From the NCBI RefSeq assembly GCF_905475345.1, contig NC_066590.1, positions 62,001 through 126,000 on the forward strand: DNA of 64,000 nt, written 5' to 3'. A model generated the notes under the pieces. The model had not been told where the DNA came from and made no database searches. It saw only the letters and a list, made by a program, of their open reading frames with translations. Positions 43,401 through 56,072 of this stretch are shown here, one piece after another. The position numbers were made by a program, and so were the translations under genes. The DNA is from Vespula vulgaris. Taxonomy: Eukaryota > Arthropoda > Insecta > Hymenoptera > Vespidae. The number at the start of each line of letters is the position of its first letter. Position 1 is the first letter of the stretch.

Positions 43401-46400
43401 TTCCTCCTTTCTTCCTCGCATTCCGCTCTTACTTTCCCATCTGGCCGACGCGAGCAATCTCCAAAGGCACCTAACTCTCGGTTCTTTCTATTTTCCCATC
43501 CTCGATGCATCGGAGTTTCTAAAGGAATCGTGCGAATATCGCGTTAGATACACGTGGGATTTCTTTAAATATTCAGAGATCGTCCGAACTCGCTAGCGAT
43601 ATATCGCGTTTCCCTGGATGGCCCACGAGGACGAAAGTCGATGAATATTTCGATTCGAAAAGTAAAAAATCGTAATCGACGAGCTCGAAACATATCGAAC
43701 TCGTATCTATTACTCGCGTTAGATGAAGATAGTCGTCGAACGACTAAATGCGGGAGATTGATAATGATGTAAAATGTGTCGACGCGTAACCGCAATTATT
43801 CTGGGTCAGAGCGGCGGAATCGTCGGGAATTTGGGGGAGGACGTTCCGGAACGCGTAACGCCTGAATCGCTTCGCTCGAAGGGGATTACAAGTTTGGCGG
43901 TCGGCTTACGTACGCACGCCCGCAAAAACGGAACAGCGCGAATCGCGTCGAGTGACGGATCGACGTTGTAGGTAGCACCGGGAATTCTAGGCAGATCCGA
44001 AAGAATTCGAAGATTCGACTAGGACCATCCTAGGTAGGCTTTTGTCCTTGCGATCCGTCGAGCCAACTTTAAACGAATCCCGTAAATGGTAATTCCATCG
44101 GCCCTCCACCGAAAAAGGCTCTCTTTCCCCCTAAGGTTAATTCGATCCGCGCGTTTATCGCGCGATTAAATGGACGTTAAACGAGCCGCAACGTTCGTTT
44201 TCTCCTCCTCGTGAATCGAGTTTCGACGCGAAAGGGAACGAACGATTAAACGCCGTTTCGACGGCCTAAATCATTTGCGAGTTCAAAGCACGAGACGGGA
44301 GATACGTTCGACTTCGACAGATTTATCTTTGGGTATACCTACGTACGTATTTATAATTTCTATATTCTACGAACGATTATTTATTTCCATGGAAAGCTTT
44401 TATAACGCCTTTCGCGGATTATTCCAGTCTCTATATACGCGCGCGTGTATATTTACGTATGTGCGTATGTGTAATACGTGTTTACGTTAGCGAAACGCCA
44501 GTGGCTTTTTTTCGGATATGCCGATACAAAGAGCTTTATCTTCCTCGAAATATTTCCTCTTTGCTCGCTAACTGTTGATTATTTTCATTTTGCCGACTAC
44601 TTTCAGTCGTTTAAAGCACGCATTTCGCAGCTTTGTGGGCGTCGTTCTATGATTCCGCAAAATTAGTCGGGCTTAAATTAATCCAACGAATGACGTGAGC
44701 TTCACGCTTGGAAACTAATCACACGCGCCAATATACTGCCCATTATTGTTAATTGCGTTCGCGCACTGCGAATGTTCGGCGTATAACGCTTACCAACCAA
44801 TGGGATTCGTATTAACGGCGGATTTACCGAAATGCACAATACATACGACGTGTCAAAGCGAGTATCTACGTCATAGTAGGAGGCCGAACGGTCGCACAGC
44901 GTTGGTTAGGTACTTCACCGTAATCACGAAGAGCGTCGGTCGTGCCCTTCGATGGCCGCGATTCGGATTGTCGGGTGAGTACGTACGTACCGCTCGAAAC
45001 GATTAGAAAAGATGGATTTAAGCTCCGGATCGCCTGCTTACGCTACGTACGTGCATACATACGTATATGCATACCCTGCATACGTGCATGCATACCCGTG
45101 CATACCTCGCAGAAAATTTCTAGAAAGGAGGAAAGCGTAAAGAAAGGGAAGACGCGCCGCGAATCGCATAAATCACATCGACGTCGCGTGCCAAGACCCG
45201 AGATTGAGAATTTCTGTAGTTCGCATCGATCGTAGCAACGCTAATTAACGCACCGATGTATACAACCAGAAGGGATTGGGCCATTGGAAAGGGGGACGAG
45301 GACGTATAAATTACCAGCGAATCGAAATACACAACATGAATCTCGAGCGTCAAGAACGCCTCGTCTCTGCGTCGGATTATCAGGAATTCGAATATACGTA
45401 CGCACCTCGATGAGAAGGGTTAGGTGGCGAAAGGGCGACATAATCTTCGTCACGAGTACTATAGGCGCCTCGATGGTAGAGTATCGATCCTCGTGGTGGC
45501 TATAGGGCGAAGAGAGTGCGCGAAACCGATGGCTTTTCGGATTCGTTCGCTTCGCGAGTAAAAGGAAAAGCGGAGTAAGACGTAGCGCTACGCGAGTAAG
45601 TAAGTATACGTACGGGATTACGTCTGGGTAATCTCGCAGCCGGGAAAGCGTCGTCGAAATTCTCTCACTCGTCGTAAGGCCTTCGTATAATTGGAACGGG
45701 ATTCCGCATCGAGCGAATTAGCGAGGTATCGTTCTTTAGGAGCGATCGAGTCGTCGAGTCGAACGGCACGCGTCTGGGTTGCGTCGAATTTCACGAGCGA
45801 TAAAGGAGATTTCTCGGATCGATCGGAATATCGTTCGAACGCGACTCTTTGAAGGCGTTGGCGTTCGTGCGAAACGCGGACGAGAATGGGTCCAACTCGA
45901 AGGGAAATTTGGACGGTCTCCTATCCGCGCTTGGCCGATCGACTCCGTTAGCGTTATTAGACGCTCGCCGATATAGGTGGTACGTACCACCCAACGGTTT
46001 GTCATTCCGCAACAGGTGGTTACATCGAAACGCGTTCGCGGTGATTCGCATCTCGCGCGAAAGAAGCCGCTGATACAACCGGGTATTGGACTGGCGCATT
46101 CGCCAACCGAAACGAGTTCGATCCTCGTACAGCCGGAGCACGGTTTACATCGCGTACGCGAAAATTTCGTAGGTAAAAGCGTATCCTTGCCGATACCGAG
46201 TTCAAAGGGGCCCTTTTCGCGTTCATCGATCCGCGTTCTCATCCCTTTAACCTTTCTATCGTGAAATTATACCGCGGAAGTGGCGAGCATCCATTAAAGC
46301 GAATGCCTTTAACGCATCTCGTACGCCTCTTAATTACCACGATGGTCGGAGAGGCGGTTTATAAATTGATTCCTCTTCTGTAAGCGTTCGAATCGGGAAA

Positions 46401-49400
46401 CGAGGCGCACAGCGTCGTTATCCGATCCTTGCTCGTGACGCAGTAGGAATAAAATCGGAGGATAGATCGAGCGCACGAGCGATAGCGCGCTTTTAATGTC
46501 CTACGTTGGGACAAAGACGAATATCGTCCTCGAAATACCGTCGCATAAAACGAAGCTCGACTTCGAAAAGGATAACTTTGGTCACGAATGAGAAAGAAAC
46601 GCGTACGTTGTCATTGCTCGTCCGATCGAAAGGCGAGATCGTAATTACGCGAGTTAATTAGAGCTTCGAGAGGCTAATTCGAAGCTCCCGGGCTTGACAG
46701 ACGGCGAATCGACGCGGTGCGGCGACGGATGTAAGCACCTACTTTGAAGACCGTCGACAAACACGTAATCAACGTTAAGGGGTATCCCCCAGGGGCTCGA
46801 TGCTTCCTCTGGCTTAGCATTGCCTCGATCTGGCTCCTATAGACGGAACAACGACGTATTAAGCGAATTCGCCTCCGGCTTCCTCGATTCGCTCGGTACT
46901 GACCGAGTGTGCGTGAATGCTCGTACGCGAGCTATCTATTAGTTCGCTTTCTCGTACAATTTGCCGACACATTGTACGTATCTCGTACGCGTATGCGTGA
47001 AATTGATAAATCGATCGATTCGTGATTCCTGGCCCGGTTAAATCGGTTTTAATTACCAATCGGAGCCCATCGATTTAATTACGCAAGTTATACGTTCTCT
47101 CGCGTTTCTTTTCCATTTTCTAGGCGTATTCGATTCAACGTCTAGAAAATCGATCGGAATCGATCCGACCGATCCCGGTGGCACATCGACGACTGTGGCC
47201 GTTCACTCGCTCGGACACGACCCTCTACCAGGAGACTTCTTTGCGTCGGTGCGATTCGCAACTTCTATTTGTACTGCGGCACGGGATCTCGGTAACCGGA
47301 TGTGCGGATATGCGGGTTTGCGGAAGTGCCTACGCGTACCGCGCTCGAGATTCGCTCGTTCGTTACGACGAGATTCGTACGAGATGAGAACGTTCGTCGT
47401 GCGTCGACGTAATGGACCGTTGATAAAAGCCGAAAATAAAGGACAAACGTACGCGACGGACGAAGCTTGCAAAGGAAACTCGAAATTTTTCGCGAAGCGA
47501 ATGACGATCGTTCGAGCGAGGTCAGCGGTTCGCGCGAGTCCTCCCTTCGTTTCCCGCTGCGATCGATCGCGCAACGCTCGAGGCTCCCGGCGCTCGCTCG
47601 GTCCTTATATCGGATTTCTCTCGGTAATGCGTGTTTACGCACGAGCTGCCCGACACGATACTCGCGTGTACGCACGCGCTTAAGGTGGCGCGGCTTTCCG
47701 TTGAGAACGTCGTCGCGAATTTTCGATCGTTTACCTACTAAATATGTACGCGCGGACGATGTACTCGAATAGACTCGCGTGCGCGCGAATCCATATACGT
47801 ACATCTACGTAAATATACCGGGTGATCCAGGACGGTGTAAAGCGTTGTACCCTGACTCGGCTACGTGCACGGTCGTTCGCTGTCCCTGGTCAGGACTACA
47901 CACCCACACACCCATCGCACCGGCATCGCGCCGATCGTGTACATCCAAATTGGACGGGAAATTTAGTGGCCTGTCCCGCGAATCTCGGACTCGAATTCCC
48001 GGCGAACCTTCCTGCTTTACGTTCTCCCTATCCGATATCATTTTCCCTCCCATCGTCTCTTTTAGCTATCTCGATATATCCCTCGCTCGACACCGCCACA
48101 AAACTTTATTGACCCGACCGATCTCTTCGACTTCCCAATGATTCTTTATTCGCGACTCGATGAAGGTCGATCGTAAACGACGCGAGAGATGCTAATTTCG
48201 CGAAAAGCGATCGAGAGGAAGAGAACTCGATTAACTGGCGAATAGTTTAATATGCATCCAAGGTCTACTTAAGCGTTCATAATAGGCGAATCCCACAGCG
48301 GTTTCGACCGAATCGACGAACGTCGGGTCAATCGTTGTTCGTCCGTGTCATTGCTGGAAACGCGATCGCGTAACGCGTCGTAGAGGCGAATTTGCCCGAC
48401 GTTTCCCAGTCGTTGAACTTTTCCAGTTAAGATCGGAAGAGCGCGCACGAGGACGGACATTTTTCCTTTACCGTGCGATTAAAAGGATCTAACGACGAGA
48501 GCGAGTATCCACCCATCGAAAGAAAATTTTACGGGGATTGATGCGCGTCTCATTTTTTTTTCGAGTTCTCGACGACATCGAAAAACGACGACGTTGTCTC
48601 GTGGTACGAGTGAAACGTTGGTCTCGTGATCGGAGAGGAAATCCTCGTCGACGACGTCGTCGCCTCGAAGAAAATACGGTCTTTCGCGAGGACGCAACGT
48701 CGTTAAATCGAGGAGTATCGAAACGTAACGGAGTTTGCGGTAATTTCGTTCCGCTCTTACGATCGGATGTCATCGGTCTCGTCGATATCCAGCCCCTTCC
48801 AAGTTCGATTCTCAACGAGATTATCGAGAAGCGCATCGTGAGAGAAGATTCCGTCGTCTCCTGTGAGAAGGACCGACGAGTGGTCTCGGAGCGTTTCCGC
48901 GGTTAGTCGAACCGTCCCCGAGCGCCTTTTGCCGACATCCGCTCTCTCCGTACCACGGAACCTCTTAATCCGCTTCGCTGCTACGTTTACATCGACGATT
49001 AAAGCTTCGTCTTAAAACACCTTGCCCCCTCCCACTCTCTCCATCTCTCTCCTTCTTCGGACGTAACGCCTAAAACGAGGCTTAACTTTTCTTTTAGAAA
49101 TTTGCGTCGTTCGCTACCGCTCTTCCGAGCGATTTCGTCCATTCGCAGATAATCGAGTTTCGAACGAGATACGTTTCCCGCGGCACGGTGCGACCGTTGG
49201 ACGATCGACCGTAGGCGCGACGTTCGTAGAATATTTCGCGATAGCTGCGTCATCGAGCTACCAAAAACCGCTCCGTCATATTTCTTCGTTAACGAAAACG
49301 AAGTTACGTTTACGTCGAATCGCGTTCCAACGGCACTTTCATCCTCTACGTTTCGTCCCACTCGTCTATCGCACACAGATATATTCTTACACCGAATGCG

Positions 49401-52400
49401 ATATGGGTAGCTCCTAGTTTGGATCGCGATCGATCGAGAAAATCAAACTGAAAGGCACTTACTCCCTTCGAAACGCTTATTACATTCGGCTTGGCGATTC
49501 GTGCGAACGCGACAGTTTCTACGATCGATTCGAGAACAGTCCGGATTCGAGGCGATAAATGCCCGTAAATCGGCTCTGTCGGACGAAGATACGAGGCTCT
49601 CGTGGCACGAGCACGGCCACGCGATTGCGGAGGTGGATTGTTTCGGATGGCAGAGTCGACGATTTCTCCTCTCGCCAACCATTAGTCGCGCGATAAACGC
49701 GTAGCACGGTACACCGCACGGTACAGCGCTAAGAGTTTGCTACGGAGTTAAGAAAAGAGGAAGGATAAAAGATGTCCGGAGGCACGATTTCGTAGATACG
49801 TATCTGGTCGTGAGTTCCGCTTGTACGGGTAAAGAAGCGGAAAGAGAGATCGGGACGAGGTGGAATCAGTGCCGCCGGAAGTACATCCTGGATCGCATCC
49901 GGCACGCTTTTTCACCGGCGCTTCGTGGCGTTCGATTCGGATCTTTGCTCGGGGACGGAGGGAAAGAGGAGGATAGGAAGAGAGCTAGAATCGTGACGCG
50001 AAATCGTTCCTCTCGCTGCGCAGGAAAGGTACGAAAAGGAATAAGAGGAACGGGACAAAGGTCTGCATATTTATCAGCTGTAAAACACGGTCGGACGTTT
50101 AATCGATCGCGAGAAATGTCAAACGACGAAACTCTCGTTTTACTTCTTATTAACTCGCTACGGCAAACGAGATTCTCCAGGCTACTCGAATCTCCTGTTG
50201 GAATCTAAACCGTATCGCGCGTTTCGCGTTGGATCTTTATTGCGTCGGAGGAAGCGATTGTAAGAGAGAGCGAGAGAAAGGAGAGCGGAGGGAGATAAAA
50301 TCTAATCAGGGCGCGTTGGAACGATTCGAAAGAAGGGCTTTGGCAGGACGAACGATCGACCGAGGGAAGCGACGAGATAACGGCGGCGCGAGGGTTATCG
50401 CGTTGCTGAATGGCGCCATTACCGGTTTAATATGGATCCTCATTGTCAGTGCATTACGCAACGACGTATTCTGTTCTCTCGCAAGCGAGCACCTCCTACC
50501 TACTCGCTCTTGCTGCGTGCGGTCGCGCAGCCGGTATATCGAGACAGATAGCCTTTCAGGACATTGAGCGCGTCCTGTCCGATTAAACATCCTGCAGCCG
50601 CGTCCTCCGAACACCCGCCCGAAATTCTATTTGGCTGACATATGCGCCCCGTATCTGTTTCTGGCCTTCCCCCTAAATGCGGCCGTGTAAGGTCCGAACT
50701 CAATTAGAGCGAACGCGTCCACCCGTCTTGTCTCCGTCTCGAACTGGAAGAAAAATCTTCTCCAAAGAGAGATACGTCGTAATTGCACGTAGAACGACGA
50801 AAGCGACTACGAAATGGTCGGCTTTCTCGGGTTTCGATAAATACGTATTCGATCGTTCATTCGCGAAAACGTCTATATGGCAGGAACGAAGTCTTCGAAC
50901 CGATCGATGCAGTCCACCGAGACGTAGTCGTCGATCGGCGGAAGGATGCTCGATACGAATCGAAGAGCGTACGACTTCTACCGCTTCGTTCTCTACTCGC
51001 ACGTCGTAACGCAGCCTCGATGGCATATCGATCGTAGTGCCTTGGACGCGAAATGCCTATGTAATCTTGATTGTGAAAAAACGACGAGAAAACGAGCAGA
51101 GTGAAAAAAGCAATTACCAGCGAACGGGCCCCGCGTGTGATTTAGGGAAAATTCGTTTCATTTTCTAGAATATTAAAAACGAACGGGTTAATCGATGAAC
51201 GCTACTTTACGCGCCTGCTACAGCGGTACGGCTCGTTTTGCGTCGCGAGAAGAAATGTGCGAAGAGATGCGACCGTACGTATATCTTCGTAACATTCGTC
51301 AACGTTGCGTACGAAAAACAATGGAAACGCTAATGGCTCCTGTCCGTAACTCCGCGTCCAGCGATTTTTCTTCCTCTCGCGACGATTCGTCAAGCGACCG
51401 CGGAGGGCCAACCTGTTCCTGGGAAGTAAATTTAAACGCCATTGATATCGTATTTAAATACTTACGTATGCGTGTCTTCGCTCGCGTCTTACTATGTAGA
51501 CGTACTCTACGACCACTTATATTCTTATCGCCAAACAAATCGATCGAAACGAAAGTCGCGTTTCCTCTTTTTCTTCCAACAACGTTCGTGCCGTTTTCGA
51601 GTCGTCCCAAAGAATAATTAGACTTTTCGATCGATCTCTGGAGCATAAACTAGTCACGATTCGTCGTGACCAGCTTGGCACCGTATTATAGAAGAATTCT
51701 ACGTAAAGGGCGATCGCGATTACGAGAAACGGGAAATTCGTCGAAAGGATATCTACGTTTTACTTATCGTCGATGGAAAATACACTCGGCGTTGAGCAAA
51801 CACCGAACCGTCGCTCGTTCAGAGCCATAGTTTATAACCTAATCGATGGCCGACGCGGTTCGGAAAAATATTGGAGCATACGCGCGCGCGTGTATATATA
51901 TATATATACACGTATTTATACAGACGCTTGTACTAGCGCGTGTATACGTTAACGCACTCGCTGCGTCGACGTCGGTAGACGAGCAGCAGCGCGTAAAACG
52001 AAGGCTTTTCGAGTTTCATTCGATCGATCGCTACATCGCAAGAGTCGAGCGAGGTGTCTCTCGATTGATATTTTTATCGCATAACTCGCCGATGTTGGAA
52101 AGATCGAACGACTGTATAATTACGATTTCCATCCATCTTTCTCTCTCGCTACCACTCTTCTCCCATACGCGTACTACGTACACAACGTTTATATCTCTCA
52201 TACATATTCATGGGAATTCCCGTTGTGGCCGAAGCCACCGAGACATCGGCAGGCGCAACTTCCTTCTTCCTTCTAATTTCGATAGCTACGTCGTATCTCG
52301 AGTACTCGGTTGCCTTACCTTATCGCATCCCGGCAAACGCTACCCAAATCGGCCGGCAATCACGCGAGAATAATAACAGTGTGCTTCGCTGACACGACGA

Positions 52401-52835
52401 ACGCGTAATGTCGATAATAAAACGGCGACGACGGTAACGATGGCATGCCATCGAGCGAGAAGAGTCAAGAGTAATCGAGAACGTTCGAGGAATGTTCCGT
52501 GAAATGGAGACTCTCTCGTCGCGACGTCGATAAAAGAATCGACTTTTTACTCTTGCTTCTTCTTCGTGAGATAATTGATGACGACGCGGGCTTAAAGAAA
52601 TAGCTCGAGCGTAGTCGTTACGTACAGATAGCAGAGATATCCCCGATAGGAGAGGGTAGACCGACGCGCTCTCGCAATCCCATTTCTCCTTTCGTAGTTA
52701 CCGCTGCGCTGAAAATTAATTTTCCTTTCTTCGTAAAATCGTTGTTAACCAAAATCGAGAGGAAGTGAAGAGCTCAAGCACTCTTCGCCGATATCTCTTC
52801 CACGGTGTATTCGAGGATCTTTAACCGCGAAGCTT

Positions 52836-52839
<4 letters not shown>

Positions 52840-52872
<33 letters not shown>
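52840..52872. repeat. (GA)n microsatellite
   Basis: About 16 GA units in otherwise unremarkable upstream DNA. Confidence 0.9.
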
Positions 52873-52874
<2 letters not shown>

Positions 52875-55104
52875 TCGCGAGTACGATATATTTGGAGTTT
52901 AACAAACAAATAAAATAGAAATTTTCCACTCGTATACGATTACGATCGAAGCTTTAAGAGAGACTCGCGAAATCGGAAACGCGTTACTTCGCCGGCTTCT
53001 CTTCGTCGACCGACTGGTTTCGTGCCCCCGTCCGAGAAAGCGAAACGCGATGGGAAACGGATGGGTATGCGAGTAGGTGGTACCAGTGGATACGTAAGTA
53101 ACAACGTACCGTGCGCGTTATACAAACGCCGAGTAAACGCGAGCCATTCTTATAGATTCCGAGAGGACTACGTAGCAACGGTCCTTGCACTCGAGTACGA
53201 GGTCCAGCTTCCCTCGGATAGAGGAAGAAGGATCGAGCTCTGGTCGTTCCGAGAAGCGACTAATTCGAAAATTTGTGGTCAAAGTTTAAACGGGTAGATC
53301 GGGTTTTGGCTCAGATAGGAACCAAACGGTACATCATCGAGTCCAGTGACGTTTCGGACGGCGGATCTTTATTTTTGCCTTTACGACGGCTACATAGCGC
53401 GCCTCTCTTTCTCTCTCCTCTCTCCTCCCTTCTCCCGCCTGCCTTCCCCAGGGTGCTCCTCGTCCCCGGAGAAAAATCGACGCTGGAGAACTCGCGATCG
53501 CCGACTTTTTGCTTTAAACGTATTTCTGGTCTACGAGACGACTCGTTTCGCGATTTACCGCCGAGTTAAGGTACGTCGTGTAAAGTGCCCTCTCCTCCCG
53601 TATTCGCGAGTAAATCGGATAACGCTTATAAATAGCACAAAAAGAGAGAGAGAGAGAGAGGGGAAGGCTCATATTTCTGTCGCGTGGATTAACGGGCCGA
53701 ACGTTGTCGCGATAAGAAATACCCTGCGCGGGCGTGCTCCACTCGGTGACTCGCGATCACCGATACTTTCGTGATTTACTATTCTCCTGGAATCATTATT
53801 CCTCTTTCGTCTTATACTTTTCCGCGAGAGAGATGCAAAATGCAAAGATAAAAATGCCTTCTCTAGGAGACGCTTCGAACCGTGAATCTTCGTCCTTTCG
53901 ACTCTCATAAAATAATCATTTGGTTTGCGTCGATATCGACTCGCAAGACAGACTCGCAGAATCCCGAGAGTCTTCTCCAACTCGGAGCGTGTATTCGAGA
54001 TCGGATTTACGATAGGAGAGAGACCGAGATCCAAACTCGCTAAAGTTTCGTCCGATCCGAAGGTGGAGGGTGGGAGGAGAAGGAAAAAGAACCGACGAGT
54101 TTCTTCAAATTTCCTTGTTCTCCGTAGGAAAGTTTAGTTTCCGAACGGCGAAAGCGCAAGCACATGGCGCGGCTTCGTGTTTCGCGGCCACCAAACGCGA
54201 AGGAATAGCGAACGACGTCGGTCGACACCGATTTTCCATAAGCGAGCGCGTTCTTGTTAATCCGTACAACAGCCGGTCCCTTCTAACCTCGTTCGATCGG
54301 TCGCCCGCGACTTCGCCGAAGTAATAATCGAATTCGATGGCCTCGCCCCTCCGACGCCCCACCCGAGTCGAAAGTTTTCGTTGGAACGTTCGAAAAGTTT
54401 CGCTCGGATTTCTACGGAGAGGGGCCCCGCCCGATATCTCCCGAATAAAGCTCGAATTCGCTCCTCGGTGTTCGCCGTCTCGTTCGATCGCACTTGCGAA
54501 AATGATTATTCGAAGGGATTACGGCGAGAAAGCGCGCTAATTTACTATAAATGCGTAACGCGTATCGATCTCTTTTCGAGCGAAAGTGCACCCGTCCATT
54601 CGATGATGCTTTTAACGCGGCTCGACGTAAAATTTCGCGTTTGATCTCCTCCAGTACGGAAAATGGAAAACTGAACGAATTTATGGAGTAGGACGATCCA
54701 AAGTGCAGGGCGTGACGGTGATTTCAGGTGCGTCGTATTTCGCTCGTAGCTTTTGGCGCGGCTACCCGATCCTTCGATACCGAGGAAAATCGGCCGAACC
54801 GTCGATTCGGCAATTAGCGAGGGTAATCGAAAGGGACTTTGACGAGCGGAGAGGACTCGTAATCAGAAAATTTCATCGAATTCGTCGACGATTACGGACG
54901 GACTACGGACTACGCTCGTAGATTAATTTAGCATGATATTTATTGCCGAGAGCATCATAGTCGTATAATTTATATGTGGGTACCTATGCGAGCCGGTAGA
55001 TTATTAATTAAGCGGATAACAAATCGTTCGCGGAGAACGTATCGCGCAACGGTCTAGCGAGCGCGCAGGAAGGCCGGCAATATTTAACCGAACGATTCGC
55101 GAAC

Positions 55105-55121
55105 GCGCGCGCGCGCGCGCA
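55105..55121. repeat. (CG)n run
   Basis: Alternating CG for about 17 bases. Similar runs are at 11446-11458 and 60473-60487. Confidence 0.85.
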
Positions 55122-56046
55122 AGGGAAATCGAACGCGCGGATCGAATCGATAAACTTTCTATTCGAATGGCTTTTATCGTTCGTCGCTGTTGCGATTTTA
55201 TTTCCTTCCCTTTCGCGGGTAAACGGATATCTTTGGGTAAAACTTTGGTCAACGATCATAAAGGTTTAACGTATAGACGATAATAGACTCGAGAGCACGG
55301 ACGTAAAAAGAAGGACTATGCTCGGGAAGAAGACGGATATACCCAACGTAGCTCTCGTTACTTTTCTCGATGACGATCGATGCCAATCCTAAGGTAGGCG
55401 GGGAAGGTTTACGGTACCTTCTTACGAACAGAGGAGGAAGCTCCCGAGTTAATAGCGATTTCTTGGGAGCTCCCTTTTTCTCCTGTCTTCCCTTATCGAC
55501 TCGTCATTATAATCCCGTGGCTTATAACTTTCCCCCGAGGGAACGGAGCGGATCGCGCGGAGAAGGAGAGAAGGAAGACTCCCTAGACCGAAGCTCTCTC
55601 GTACTTGGAAAGTGAGAAATGAATCTTTGGACGAATGCAAGGTGGAAATCCTTACGGTTCTCCGAGGGATTTTAACGAGTTCGCGATAACGCCGAATGAC
55701 GAAGAAGCTCCCACCTCCTCCTCCTCCTCCTCTCCGCTCCGCTCCGCCGTTTCTTTTTCTACCTCGGAGGAACGGAGATGAAAGAAAGTCGGCGTCCGAG
55801 CAAAAAGCGAAGCGCCTTCTCGTGTCCCGGCGCGACGCTCGAGGATTACTCTTGAAAATTCGTGAAAAATCCACCCTTTTCCTTTTCCTCTTCCCCTAGT
55901 CCACGTCTGTGATTTTAGCGTAAAGCTCGTACTCTTTGCGTCAAATGACAAACGCGCTTCCCCTAATATTCTTTTTCCGACGACCTTGTATCCTCCCTTA
56001 CGCTCTAATCTTATCGTTCCGGGATTCGTGCGGGAGGAGCGGAATT

Positions 56047-56072
56047 TCTCTCTCTCTCTCTCTCTCTCTCTC
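56047..56072. repeat. (CT)n microsatellite
   Basis: About 13 CT units. Confidence 0.9.

Noticed and set aside
46064..46137. tRNA-like T-arm (acgagttcgatcctcgt at 46112-46128)
   Set aside because: No matching acceptor stem, D-arm or A-box upstream. A chance hairpin.
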